A stretch of DNA of 64,000 nucleotides from the NCBI GenBank assembly GCA_910576995.1, contig CAJTLC010000003.1, positions 1 to 64,000 on the forward strand, read 5' to 3'. Origin of the DNA: an uncultured Ruminococcus sp. GTDB taxonomy: Bacteria; Bacillota; Clostridia; Oscillospirales; Ruminococcaceae. Positions 35,151-43,932 of the stretch are shown here, piece after piece; position 1 is the first letter of the stretch, and each line of letters begins with the position of its first letter. The position numbers and the translations under genes were made by a program. The notes beneath the pieces were generated by a model. It had not been told where the DNA came from and searched no databases. It saw only the letters and a program-made list of their open reading frames with translations.

Positions 35151-36749
35151 TTACTTTCTTGCGTAATGAGGCAGCAGCATCGGTGAAGCAGTTTCATTTG
35201 AAATTCCCGCATCCGCAATTTCCTTGTTGAACTTTTCTATGTGTTCAAGAGTCAGCTTTTCGGGAACTGCGCTCTCCTTAGCCTTAGCAGCCGCATTCTT
35301 ACCTGCGTCACGACCGAATACGATAACGTCAAGCAGCGAATTACCCATAAGACGATTTCTGCCGTGGATTCCTCCTGCAACTTCGCCTGCCGCATAGAGG
35401 TTTTCAACATCGGTAGAGCAGTCAACGCTGATATTCAGACCGCCGTTCTGGTAGTGAAGAGTCGGGTAAACAAGAATAGGCTCTTTGCGGATATCAATTC
35501 CGTACTTGCCGAACATACGCATCATAGCAGGAATTCTCTTTTCGATAGTGCCTTCGCCGTGCTTATATTCGATCATCGGCGTATCGAGCCATACAGCCTT
35601 GCCGAGAGGAGTCTCAACGCCCTTGTCGCGCTCCGTGCATTCGCGAATGATAGAAGCCGCAGTAACGTCGCGGGTTTCAAGTGGGTGCATGAAAACTTCG
35701 CCGTCGATATTTACAAGCTTCGCGCCCAATGAACGGACTTTTTCTGTAACCAGCGCGCCGAATATCTGTTCGGGATAACCTGTACCCGTCGGGTGATACT
35801 GGAGCGTATCGGCATAGAGAAGTCTTGCGCCGACCCTGTAGCCGAGGATAAGACCGTCAGCCGTTGCGCCGTAGTGGTTGGAAGTCGGGAAGCCCTGATA
35901 ATGAAGTCTTCCTGCGCCGCCTGTAGCGATGATAACCGTCTTAGCGCGAGCAACGAGCAGTTCTTTCGTCTCCATGTTCATGAGAACCGCGCCTGCCGCT
36001 TTGCCATTTTCGTCGAGAATAATTTCAACGGCAGCCGTAAAATCAATAACGGGAATTCCTCTGTTCAGCACCTCGTCGCGAAGAGTACGCATGATCTCCG
36101 CGCCTGAATAATCCTTAGCAGCGTGCATACGCTTGCGAGAAGTACCGCCGCCGTGAGTCGTAACCATAGTTCCGTCGGCTTCCTTATCGAATTCAACGCC
36201 CAGCTTATTGAGCCACTGAATAGCCTCGGGAGCTTTTGTAACGAGATTTTTTACCAATTCGGGCTTTGCAGCGAAATGACCGCCGCCGAAAGCGTCGATA
36301 TAGTGAATTGCAGGGGAATCGTTGGGCTTATCGGCAGCCTGAATTCCGCCCTCCGCCATCATCGTATTTGCGTCGCCGATACGAAGCTTTGTAACGATCA
36401 TAGCCTTTACGCCTGCTTCGTCAGCCTCGATAGCTGCGGAAGCTCCCGCGCCGCCGCCGCCGATTATCAAAACGTCGGTATCGTAATCGGGAGCGGTCAG
36501 ATCAACGTCTGCCGCAGAAATTCTGCTTTTGCCCTGTAAAAGTTCCGCAAGCTGAGTCGGAACTTTCTCTCCCTTGTTTACGCCCGCGGAAAGAATCGTG
36601 AATTCGTCCTGCTTATAATCGGGATGAAAAGTTGCAAGAAGAGTATCCTTTTCTTCAGCTGTCATTCTTCTTGGCTCTAATTCGGCATTTGCGGCTCTTT
36701 TTTCCGCAACAGCCTTTGCGAGCTCATTAAGTTTATCGATCTTGTACAT
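35151..36749 (-). CDS. frdA: Fumarate reductase flavoprotein subunit, soluble type
   Basis: The 532-residue flavoprotein of the succinate dehydrogenase/fumarate reductase family has an FAD motif VLIIGGGGAGASAA at about residues 93-106. Active-site segments are HGGGTSRKRMH, LQYHPTGT and RNRLMGNSLLDVIVFGRD. Asn128 in DANTMMAEGG stands where membrane FRD/SDH enzymes have the His that binds FAD covalently, so FAD is probably non-covalent. About 90 extra N-terminal residues precede the FAD domain. It should reduce fumarate to succinate in the cytosol. The strong AAGGAGGAG site fixes the start. No FrdC/D membrane anchor genes are present. It follows frdB by 12 bp. Confidence 0.88.
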   Translation of the reverse strand: MYKIDKLNELAKAVAEKRAANAELEPRRMTAEEKDTLLATFHPDYKQDEFTILSAGVNKGEKVPTQLAELLQGKSRISAADVDLTAPDYDTDVLIIGGGGAGASAAIEADEAGVKAMIVTKLRIGDANTMMAEGGIQAADKPNDSPAIHYIDAFGGGHFAAKPELVKNLVTKAPEAIQWLNKLGVEFDKEADGTMVTTHGGGTSRKRMHAAKDYSGAEIMRTLRDEVLNRGIPVIDFTAAVEIILDENGKAAGAVLMNMETKELLVARAKTVIIATGGAGRLHYQGFPTSNHYGATADGLILGYRVGARLLYADTLQYHPTGTGYPEQIFGALVTEKVRSLGAKLVNIDGEVFMHPLETRDVTAASIIRECTERDKGVETPLGKAVWLDTPMIEYKHGEGTIEKRIPAMMRMFGKYGIDIRKEPILVYPTLHYQNGGLNISVDCSTDVENLYAAGEVAGGIHGRNRLMGNSLLDVIVFGRDAGKNAAAKAKESAVPEKLTLEHIEKFNKEIADAGISNETASPMLLPHYARK

Positions 36750-36761
36750 CTCCGCTCCTCC

Positions 36762-37436
36762 TTACTTCTCGATCTCACGGGTGTTGTATAACTCTTTGAT
36801 CTCCTCGATCGGCTTCTGCATAAGATCTTCGATAAGAGATTCAAATTTGCCTTCGCTGATCTCGTTTACGCGATCGGCAAGATGTCCGCATTCCGGCGCG
36901 ATATACTTACCGTTGAGGCGACGTGCGAGCATTGCGACCTGCGGATGCGAAATACCTGCCGGACAGCGCGAAGAACATACTCCGCACATTACGCAGTCGA
37001 AGCTTTCCTCCGCGCACTTTGCATATTCGCCGCGCTGAGCGTAAGCGATATACTGCATAACGTTAAGCTCCTGAGTGCAGGCCTTGGTGCAGGCGTTGCA
37101 GCCGATGCAGGCGTAAATTTCGGGATAAAGCTGCATCATGATCTGCTCTGTGGGCTTGATGTTCTCGATATTGTAAACCTGTTTTACAAGTGGGAAGAAA
37201 GGCAGCGTAGCAACATACATTCCCTCCTGAACCTCGGTCTGACAGGCAAGGCAGGCGTGAAGCTCCTGCTTATCCTTGATTCTGTATATTGTAGCGCAAG
37301 CTCCGCAGAAACCGTTTCGGCAGCCGCAGCCGCGCACCAGTTCATATCCTGCATATTCCATAGCCGTCATGATCGTAAGACCTGCCGGTACGGTATATTT
37401 CTTGCCGAATAAATAAACATTTACCATATTTTCCAA
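36762..37436 (-). CDS. frdB: Fumarate reductase iron-sulfur subunit
   Basis: The 224-residue FrdB-like protein has an N-terminal [2Fe-2S] ferredoxin domain (CGCRNGFCGAC, then CLAC) and two C-X2-C-X2-C-X3-C clusters (CIGCNACTKAC and CVMCGVCSSRC). The classical enzymes have one 4Fe and one 3Fe pattern, so two [4Fe-4S] clusters are likely here. It lacks the C-terminal CCG domains of methanogen thiol:fumarate reductase TfrB. It should carry electrons from the Flx/Hdr proteins to FrdA. The TTG start at 37436 is preferred because GGAGG lies eight bases upstream; the ATG at 37427 is an alternative. Confidence 0.85.
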   Translation of the reverse strand: MENMVNVYLFGKKYTVPAGLTIMTAMEYAGYELVRGCGCRNGFCGACATIYRIKDKQELHACLACQTEVQEGMYVATLPFFPLVKQVYNIENIKPTEQIMMQLYPEIYACIGCNACTKACTQELNVMQYIAYAQRGEYAKCAEESFDCVMCGVCSSRCPAGISHPQVAMLARRLNGKYIAPECGHLADRVNEISEGKFESLIEDLMQKPIEEIKELYNTREIEK

Positions 37437-37451
37437 AGAAATTACCTCCTA

Positions 37452-38282
37452 TCAATATTCGTCGGGCAGTTCGTCAAGCTGATCGAATCTGAATACGGGA
37501 CCGTCCTTGCAGACGTATTTATTACCGATATTGCAGCGTCCGCACTTGCCGACGCCGCACTTCATGCGAAGCTCCATGGTCGTGTAGACCTGAGTTTCGG
37601 TAAATCCGAGTTCTTTCAGCCCTGCGAGGGTGAATTTGATCATAATAGGCGGACCACAAACCAGAACGGTCTTGTTTGTAGACGGATTCAGCTCCTTGAC
37701 ATAATTGGGAACGAATCCAACGTGACCGTCCCAGCCCTCCTGCGGATTGTCGATAGTCAGATTCACCTGAATATTCGGGTCGGCAGTCCATTCGTCGATT
37801 ATCTCCTGATAGTCGACGAGATCGTCTTTTGAACGCGAACCGTAAACTATCTGAACATCGCCGTAATTCCCTCTGTTATCGCGAACATAATTGATAACTG
37901 AACGGAGAGGCGCAAGACCGATTCCACCTGCTATGAAGAGAAGATCCTTGCCTTTCAGATCGGTCTCGACGGGGAAGAAATTTCCATACGGACCGCGGAT
38001 CGTGATCTGCTGACCAACGTCCATAGCATGAAGCCATGTTGTAAGGCAGCCGCATTTTTTAATGCTGAACTCCATAAATTCTTTATTTGTCGGCGAGGAC
38101 GTAATGGAGAACATACCCTCTCCGACTCCGGGGATGGAGAGCATCGCGCATTGACCGGGCATATGCTCGAAAACCTTTCCGCCGTCGAGCGCGTTGACTC
38201 TGAACGTTTTTACATCGGGAGTATCCTGACGTATATCGGTAACAACGCCTATCAGCGGTATTAAAGTATCACTATTCATCAT
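37452..38282 (-). CDS. flxA: FAD/NAD(P)-binding oxidoreductase, FlxA-like
   Basis: The 276-residue protein has the ferredoxin-NADP reductase plan: an FAD barrel (residues 1-100), an NAD(P)-binding domain (LLFIAGGIGLAPLRSVI, VLVCGPP) and a C-terminal [2Fe-2S] motif, CGVGKCGRCNIGNKYVC. FlxA of the FlxABCD-HdrABC complex is the NADH entry point, and this gene sits next to matching B, C and D partners. Tandem ATG codons at the start overlap the stop of the preceding gene; the second (38279) has better spacing from GGAGG. Confidence 0.85.
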   Translation of the reverse strand: MMNSDTLIPLIGVVTDIRQDTPDVKTFRVNALDGGKVFEHMPGQCAMLSIPGVGEGMFSITSSPTNKEFMEFSIKKCGCLTTWLHAMDVGQQITIRGPYGNFFPVETDLKGKDLLFIAGGIGLAPLRSVINYVRDNRGNYGDVQIVYGSRSKDDLVDYQEIIDEWTADPNIQVNLTIDNPQEGWDGHVGFVPNYVKELNPSTNKTVLVCGPPIMIKFTLAGLKELGFTETQVYTTMELRMKCGVGKCGRCNIGNKYVCKDGPVFRFDQLDELPDEY

Positions 38283-39298
38283 TTTACCTCCAACGCTTTC
38301 ATAACCTTAACTATATTCATTGATATAGGACATTTTGACAGGCATCTTCCGCAGCCTACGCAGCCGAATTCGCCGCCGTTGTTCGCGGGGAAATAAACCA
38401 GCTTATGCATAAAACGCTGACGGAATCTTTCAAGCTGAGAAGTTCTTGGGTTTCCGTGCGCCATTTTCGTGAAATCGGAATACATGCACGAATCCCAGCA
38501 GCGGAAACGTTTGATCTCCCTGCCCGTGTTGAAATCGCGGATATCGTAGCATTGGCAGGTCGGACACACGAAAGTACACGTACCGCAGCCGATGCAGGTT
38601 TCCGAAAGATCAGCCCATTTATCGGAATTAAAGAGTTCGTTAAGCTTATCGCCGCCGAAAGAATCGGTTGAAAGATTCGCAAGGGGCAGTTTTTTCATGA
38701 TATTTCGCGCATTTTCCTGAACCTCGGCAAGCTTGGAAGCGTCGCCCTCTTCGAGCATATCGGAGACAGATTCGATGAATTTCTTTCCTTTTTCTGTGCG
38801 GTCGAGGAAGAAATAATTTTCGCCGTCGAAAAATACGGCGCAGTCGCCCTCTGGAACTGTCGGATCGATACCGAAAGTCGTACAGAAGCAAGTCTCGGAA
38901 GGACGCGTACACGCCATTGTAACTATCGTTCCATGATCGCGGCGGTTTTTATAGAAACTGTCAACAGGCTCGCTGAGGAAAACCTTATCGAGAATAGTGA
39001 AGCTTCTCGCGTCGCAGGCACGAACGCCAAAAATTACGAAATCTTCAGATTCTTCGCGGATATCCTTAACTTCGATATTTTTGCCGCTCATCTTAAATTC
39101 GGCAAGATTCTCTGTTTGCGGGAAGAAGAAATCCTTTGCGCTGCGCAGAGTATTGAGCGACTTTGAAAGCTCCATGCCGCTTTCATACTTTTTGAATTCG
39201 GCAACGTTAGGCTCGCGGTCGATGGGGATATAGAGAGTCTGCTTTGCGGAAATAACGTCGAAGAGATCGTTTAATTTTGAAGCGGAAATTTTAAGCAT
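38279..39298 (-). CDS. flxB: 4Fe-4S dicluster protein, FlxB/AsrA-like
   Basis: The 339-residue protein resembles anaerobic sulfite reductase subunit A and FlxB. An N-terminal domain has VRACDARSFTILDKVF and the Cys pair ETCFCTTFG. Two [4Fe-4S] motifs follow, CIGCGTCTFVCPTCQC and CVGCGRCLSKCP. It probably relays electrons between FlxA and FlxC/FlxD in the cytosol. It overlaps flxA by 4 bp and the upstream gene by 1 bp. The letter B versus C is by resemblance only. Confidence 0.8.
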   Translation of the reverse strand: MLKISASKLNDLFDVISAKQTLYIPIDREPNVAEFKKYESGMELSKSLNTLRSAKDFFFPQTENLAEFKMSGKNIEVKDIREESEDFVIFGVRACDARSFTILDKVFLSEPVDSFYKNRRDHGTIVTMACTRPSETCFCTTFGIDPTVPEGDCAVFFDGENYFFLDRTEKGKKFIESVSDMLEEGDASKLAEVQENARNIMKKLPLANLSTDSFGGDKLNELFNSDKWADLSETCIGCGTCTFVCPTCQCYDIRDFNTGREIKRFRCWDSCMYSDFTKMAHGNPRTSQLERFRQRFMHKLVYFPANNGGEFGCVGCGRCLSKCPISMNIVKVMKALEVK

Positions 39299-40269
39299 TA
39301 TTCAACTCCCCTTTCATGAACTATCGACGGCTCGCAGTCGTCTGTATCGTAATCGTTAAGGGGCGCTCTCGAAGTGGTGTCTGCGCCTGCCTGATATTCG
39401 CCGTAGAGAGAATTGATATCCTTGATAAACTTCCTGTTGAGGAGATGAAGCGGGATATTCTGCGGACAAACGCGCGAACACTCACCGCAGTCGGTGCATC
39501 TTCCTGCAACGTGGAAAGCGCGGATAATGTGGAACATATTCTCCTCGAAGCTGTCGGCAGCGGCTTTATTGTCAATGCCTGATTTCGGGTTATCGAATAC
39601 GCAGTTTTCGCAGGTGCAGGCGGGACAAACGTTGCGGCAGGCGTTGCAGCGAATGCACTTGGAAAGCTGATCTCTCCAGAAGTCGTAGCGTTCCTGAGCC
39701 GTCATGTTTTCGAGCTTTTCAACCATTTCGAAGCGGTTCGATTCAAGAACATCGCCGTCCTCGCCAATCAATTCGTCGAACACAACGTGCTTTTTGCTCT
39801 TGCAGCTTTCGCATTTTCCGCTTACTGCCTCGTAGAAAGGCATCGTCTCCGTACCGTAGATAGTCTCTATTTTAAGGGTGTAGTTCTCATTTTTCACGCT
39901 GAGAATTCCCGAAATTCCCTTAGCTTTGATCTTCTCGACGTCGATCTTCGGACCGCCGGGAATTCCGATAACATACACATTTTCGCGGATTATTCTATGT
40001 TCCTTTACAAGCTGATTAAAGCTGTAGGTGTCGCAGGGCTTCAGCAGAGCAAGAATTTTGCCCTCCTTGCGTGATTCCTTGATGAGATACTTTGAAACAT
40101 TAGCCTGAGTGAGATCGTCGCAAACGAATTCTGCGTCGAGTTCCTCGGCAGTTTCAAAAACGGCGGGCGTGATATCGTAAGAGAATTCTCCCCTTTTCCA
40201 GCCCATAACGCGATTCACCGTGCCGTCAGCAAGCAGTTCTTTCGCTCTTTTTATCATTGCTTCCTGCAT
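39298..40269 (-). CDS. flxC: 4Fe-4S dicluster protein, FlxC-like
   Basis: The 323-residue protein has an N-terminal FrhB-like region (ALLKPCDTYSFNQLVKE), a Cys pair (GKCESCKSKK) and two [4Fe-4S] motifs, CIRCNACRNVCPACTC and CTDCGECSRVCP. It matches the second iron-sulfur subunit of FlxABCD modules. It overlaps flxD by 16 bp, so the pair is tightly coupled. Confidence 0.8.
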   Translation of the reverse strand: MQEAMIKRAKELLADGTVNRVMGWKRGEFSYDITPAVFETAEELDAEFVCDDLTQANVSKYLIKESRKEGKILALLKPCDTYSFNQLVKEHRIIRENVYVIGIPGGPKIDVEKIKAKGISGILSVKNENYTLKIETIYGTETMPFYEAVSGKCESCKSKKHVVFDELIGEDGDVLESNRFEMVEKLENMTAQERYDFWRDQLSKCIRCNACRNVCPACTCENCVFDNPKSGIDNKAAADSFEENMFHIIRAFHVAGRCTDCGECSRVCPQNIPLHLLNRKFIKDINSLYGEYQAGADTTSRAPLNDYDTDDCEPSIVHERGVE

Positions 40270-40694
40270 CGTAAATCCTCCAATCTTCTGTTTGGACCCA
40301 GTTTCTTCACATCTTCAACAAACTGATTCATAACAGCCGCAAATTTAGCTCCCTCGGCGGCTGATACCCATTCAAGGCGGGTTCTGTTGCGCTCTATGCC
40401 AAGGAAATCGAGCATACTGTAAAGAAGAGTTATCCTGCGGCGAGTAAAGTAATTTCCCGATGTATAGTGGCAGTCTCCGGGGTGACAGCCGCAGAGAATA
40501 ACTCCGTCAGCGCCTTTCTGGAAAGCTCGGAGAATGAACATGGGGTTAACTCTGCATGAGCAGGGAACTCTTATTATTTTTACGTTTGACGGGTAATTCA
40601 ATCTGTTCGTACCCGAAAGATCGGCTCCTGCATATGAACACCAGTTACAGCAGAATGCAACGATCACGGGTTCAAAATTTTCATTTACTTGCAT
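40254..40694 (-). CDS. flxD: MvhD/FlxD-type iron-sulfur adaptor
   Basis: The 146-residue MvhD-family protein carries the conserved Cys residues in VAFCCNWCSYAGADLSG, VPCSCRVNP and CGCHPGDCHY that hold a [2Fe-2S] cluster. In HdrABC complexes this subunit passes electrons to the bifurcating flavin of HdrA. It overlaps hdrA by 10 bp. Confidence 0.92.
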   Translation of the reverse strand: MQVNENFEPVIVAFCCNWCSYAGADLSGTNRLNYPSNVKIIRVPCSCRVNPMFILRAFQKGADGVILCGCHPGDCHYTSGNYFTRRRITLLYSMLDFLGIERNRTRLEWVSAAEGAKFAAVMNQFVEDVKKLGPNRRLEDLRCRKQ

Positions 40695-42676
40695 ATTGCG
40701 TCTACCTCCGCCATTATCTGACTATTTGAGAAGCCGTTGAGATCCATTGCTCCCGAAGGACAAGCAACCGTACAAGCGCCGCAGCCCTGACATACGGCAG
40801 GATTAACGCTTGCGACACGGCGAATAGCCGTTGATCTGTCAGGCATTCTGAATTCTTTATCCTGATAAGTGATAGCTCCGTAAGGACAAACTTTTTCACA
40901 CGCCGAACAGCCGTTGCACATAAGTTCATCGGAATGAGCGACGCAGGGATTGCAGGTTATGCTGTTCTTGCACAGCAGACCGATAGCCTTTGCAGCCGCC
41001 GCGCTTGCCTGAGCAACAGTTTCGGGGATATCCTTAGGACCTTGACACGCGCCGGAGAGGAAAATTCCTGCTGTTGCGGATTCCACGGGACGAAGCTTCG
41101 GGTGAGCTTCGGTGAAGAAATCGTTCGTATCCATCTGAGTCGTAAGCATCGTTGCAAGCGGACGAGCAGACTTGTCAGGCTCGATAGCGGTAGCGAGAAC
41201 TACCATATCGGCATTAATGTGAAGCTGTTCGTTTGCAAGAAGATCGGACGCCTGAACATCGATCTTGCCGTCAGCCTTGGGAGTTACCTTGCCGACCATG
41301 CCCTTGATGTAGTGAACGTTGTACTGCTCAACGGCGCGGCGATAGAACTCGTCGAAATTCTTACCGGGCGTACGGACGTCGATGTAGAAGACATAAACCT
41401 CGGTATCGGGGTATTTTTCGCGGATAAGCATAGCGTGCTTCGCGGTGTACATACAGCAGATCTTCGAGCAGTACGGTTTACCCTTTTCATCGTCGCAGCG
41501 CGAGCCTACGCACTGAACAAAAACAATTGTGTGCGGGTGAGTTTTATCGGATGGACGAAGAAGCGTTCCGCCGTTCGGACCTGCCGCATTCATAAGGCGT
41601 TCCAACTCAAGAGAAGTTACTACGTCGGGGCAGTAGCTGTAAGCGAATTCGTCGTATTTTTCGGGCTTTATCGGGTTGAATCCCGTTGCGACAACGATAG
41701 CGCCGTATTTCTGCTCAACCATTTTATCGGTCTGCTTGTAATCGATAGCTCCAGCAGTGCAGACCTTTGAACATACGCCGCATTTGCCGTTTTTCAGCAT
41801 CAGGCAGTAATTCGGGTCGATCGTCGCAACTTTCGGAACAGCCTGCGCGAACGGAATATAAACAGCGGTTCTGTTGTCGAGTCCCATATTAAATTCGTTC
41901 GGAACTTTCTTCATGGGGCATTTTTCGGTACAAAGTCCGCAGCCCGTGCATTTAGTTTCATCGACAAAACGTGCCTTTTTCTTGATCGTGACCGTGAAAT
42001 TGCCCACAAATCCCTTTACATCAGCAACTTCGCTGAATGAATGTATCGTAATATGCTCGTTCTGAGCTGCCTCGACCATTTTAGGCGTCAGGATGCAGGC
42101 GGCGCAGTCAAGAGTCGGGAAAGTTTTATCTATCTGAGCCATTTTACCGCCGATAGTTGGTTCTTTCTCAACGATGTCAACGTCGAATCCTGCTTCTGCG
42201 ATATCGAGAGCCGTCTGGATTCCCGCAATACCGCCGCCGATAACGAGAGCGCGCTTTACAACGGGACTTTCGCCTGCCGTAAGAGGCGCATTAAGATGAA
42301 CTTTTGCAACAGCAGCCTTACCAAGGATAATTGCTTTCTCGGTAGCGGAAGCTATTTCTTTATGTATCCATGAACATTGTTCGCGGATATTTGCGATCTC
42401 CACAAGATAAGGATTAAGACCAGCGGAAGCCGCAGCTTTTCTGAACGTATTCTCATGCATACGCGGCGAACAGGAACATACTACCACGCCCGTGAGTTTA
42501 TGCTCCTTAATGGCATTTTTCACGAGATCCTGTCCTGATTCGGAACACATATACTGATAGTCCTGAGAAATGACAACGCCCGGTTCATGACCGAGAGCCT
42601 CAGCAACAGCCTTAACGTCTACCGTCGCGGCTATATTAGTTCCGCAGTGGCAGACAAAAACACCTATTCTCTGCAT
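40685..42676 (-). CDS. hdrA: Heterodisulfide reductase subunit A, bifurcating flavoprotein
   Basis: The 663-residue HdrA has an N-terminal Cys-rich domain (GVFVCHCGTNIA, MCSESGQ, VCSCSPRMHE), an FAD Rossmann motif (GGGIAGIQTALD) and TLDCAACILTPKM. An inserted ferredoxin-like region (CTGCGLCTEKCP) and two C-terminal [4Fe-4S] motifs (CNGCSACEKVCP, CQGCGACTVACP) complete it. Length and layout match full HdrA, whose FAD performs flavin-based electron bifurcation between ferredoxin and a high-potential acceptor. No selenocysteine-type stop is seen. Confidence 0.95.
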   Translation of the reverse strand: MQRIGVFVCHCGTNIAATVDVKAVAEALGHEPGVVISQDYQYMCSESGQDLVKNAIKEHKLTGVVVCSCSPRMHENTFRKAAASAGLNPYLVEIANIREQCSWIHKEIASATEKAIILGKAAVAKVHLNAPLTAGESPVVKRALVIGGGIAGIQTALDIAEAGFDVDIVEKEPTIGGKMAQIDKTFPTLDCAACILTPKMVEAAQNEHITIHSFSEVADVKGFVGNFTVTIKKKARFVDETKCTGCGLCTEKCPMKKVPNEFNMGLDNRTAVYIPFAQAVPKVATIDPNYCLMLKNGKCGVCSKVCTAGAIDYKQTDKMVEQKYGAIVVATGFNPIKPEKYDEFAYSYCPDVVTSLELERLMNAAGPNGGTLLRPSDKTHPHTIVFVQCVGSRCDDEKGKPYCSKICCMYTAKHAMLIREKYPDTEVYVFYIDVRTPGKNFDEFYRRAVEQYNVHYIKGMVGKVTPKADGKIDVQASDLLANEQLHINADMVVLATAIEPDKSARPLATMLTTQMDTNDFFTEAHPKLRPVESATAGIFLSGACQGPKDIPETVAQASAAAAKAIGLLCKNSITCNPCVAHSDELMCNGCSACEKVCPYGAITYQDKEFRMPDRSTAIRRVASVNPAVCQGCGACTVACPSGAMDLNGFSNSQIMAEVDAICK

Positions 42677-42688
42677 ATCTATTCCTCC

Positions 42689-43072
42689 TTACTTAGTATA
42701 TTTTCTGAATGCTGTAACGATAGCCTGCTGAGGCAGATCTTCGTCCAGCATATCGGGTATCATATCGGGGATAAGATGATTGTTTCCCTGTTGACGAACG
42801 GCTGTCAGACGAACTGCTTCCACCACTTTAGCGGGTTCAACGCCGCGCGGGCATCTTTCAACGCAGGCGAAACAGGTCAGGCATTTATACAGCGATTTCG
42901 AATTCAAAAGCGGCTCTATATTACCTTTTTCAACCATGTACACAAACTGATGAGGATGATATTCCATTTCGTCGTAGGAGGGACAAGTTGCGGAACACTT
43001 ACCGCAGCGCATACATTTAAGAACGTTTACGCCGCTTGTAATGTCCACCCAATTTTTCAGATTTTTATTCAT
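42689..43072 (-). CDS. hdrC: Heterodisulfide reductase subunit C
   Basis: The 127-residue HdrC has two [4Fe-4S] motifs, CMRCGKCSATCPSY and CLTCFACVERCPRG, and connects HdrA to HdrB. It overlaps hdrB by 8 bp. Confidence 0.93.
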   Translation of the reverse strand: MNKNLKNWVDITSGVNVLKCMRCGKCSATCPSYDEMEYHPHQFVYMVEKGNIEPLLNSKSLYKCLTCFACVERCPRGVEPAKVVEAVRLTAVRQQGNNHLIPDMIPDMLDEDLPQQAIVTAFRKYTK

Positions 43073-43859
43073 TGTTAGCCTCCTTCAGTCCGAGAGCCTC
43101 CGCCAGAAGCTCCGTGAAGTAGTACACAGGCATATCGCTGCCCGAATTTTTCTTTAAATTATAGAGACAAAGCGGACAAGCAGTGATAATCATATCCGCG
43201 CCCATGCTCTGAGCGGAATTCATAACGGCATTGCTTCTTTTTGCAGCCTGAGCCTTATCTTCAAGAGTGATATATCCGCCGCAGCATTCGTTGCGCTGAG
43301 CATATATAACGGGAGTTCCGCCGATAGCCTTGATGAAATCCTCCATGATAGTCGGGTTTTCAGGATCGTCCATAGCAAGAGCCTTTGAGGGACGAAGCAG
43401 CAGACAGCCGTAATAAGCGGCAATTTTTTTACCCTTGAAAGGGTTTACTACTTTTTCTTTCAGTTTATCAAATCCTACAACGTCGCGGAGCAGCTCCAGA
43501 TAGTGATAAACGGTAGTCTCGCCGGTGTAAGCCTCGTCAAGTTCCAGATACTGTTTAACCTTATTCGCCATGGCTTCATTACGGGAAATATCGTAATTAG
43601 TCTGCTTGATGACATTATGGCAAGCGGAGCATACGGTAACAAGCCCGTTGGAATCCTTTGCCGCCATAAGAGTTCTGACAGCCGAAAGCTTTGTAGCGAC
43701 TTCGTTTGTTGCCGTCGTATAAGCGCCGCCGCAGCATTGCCAGTTTTCAGGCTCAACAAGGGCGATACCGAGCGCTTCGGCAGACTTTCTTGCATAAACG
43801 TCCAGATCTTTCGCCTTTGTTCTAAGAGTACAGCCCGGATAATATGTAAAAGTTTCCAT
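43065..43859 (-). CDS. hdrB: Heterodisulfide reductase subunit B
   Basis: The 264-residue HdrB has two CCG-type domains, with QCCGGAYTT and CSACHN in the first and NECCGGYITL and ACPLCLYN in the second. These ligate the non-cubane clusters that cleave disulfides in methanogens. In bacteria the acceptor differs; here the neighbouring FrdAB or an unknown thiol pair is possible. AAAGGAAAG precedes the ATG. Confidence 0.93.
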   Translation of the reverse strand: METFTYYPGCTLRTKAKDLDVYARKSAEALGIALVEPENWQCCGGAYTTATNEVATKLSAVRTLMAAKDSNGLVTVCSACHNVIKQTNYDISRNEAMANKVKQYLELDEAYTGETTVYHYLELLRDVVGFDKLKEKVVNPFKGKKIAAYYGCLLLRPSKALAMDDPENPTIMEDFIKAIGGTPVIYAQRNECCGGYITLEDKAQAAKRSNAVMNSAQSMGADMIITACPLCLYNLKKNSGSDMPVYYFTELLAEALGLKEANNE

Positions 43860-43932
43860 ACTTCTTTCCTTTCATTTATTAATGCTGATTCTCGATCGTC
43901 CTATTGATCGGAATAAGTATAAGAGAACGCTG

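Noticed and set aside
40934..41770. 278-codon plus-strand frame opposite hdrA
   Set aside because: It is a shadow of the well-supported hdrA reading frame and has no recognisable domain.
40685..42676. Selenocysteine in the Hdr proteins
   Set aside because: All Cys motifs in hdrA, hdrB and hdrC are encoded by ordinary Cys codons with no in-frame TGA.
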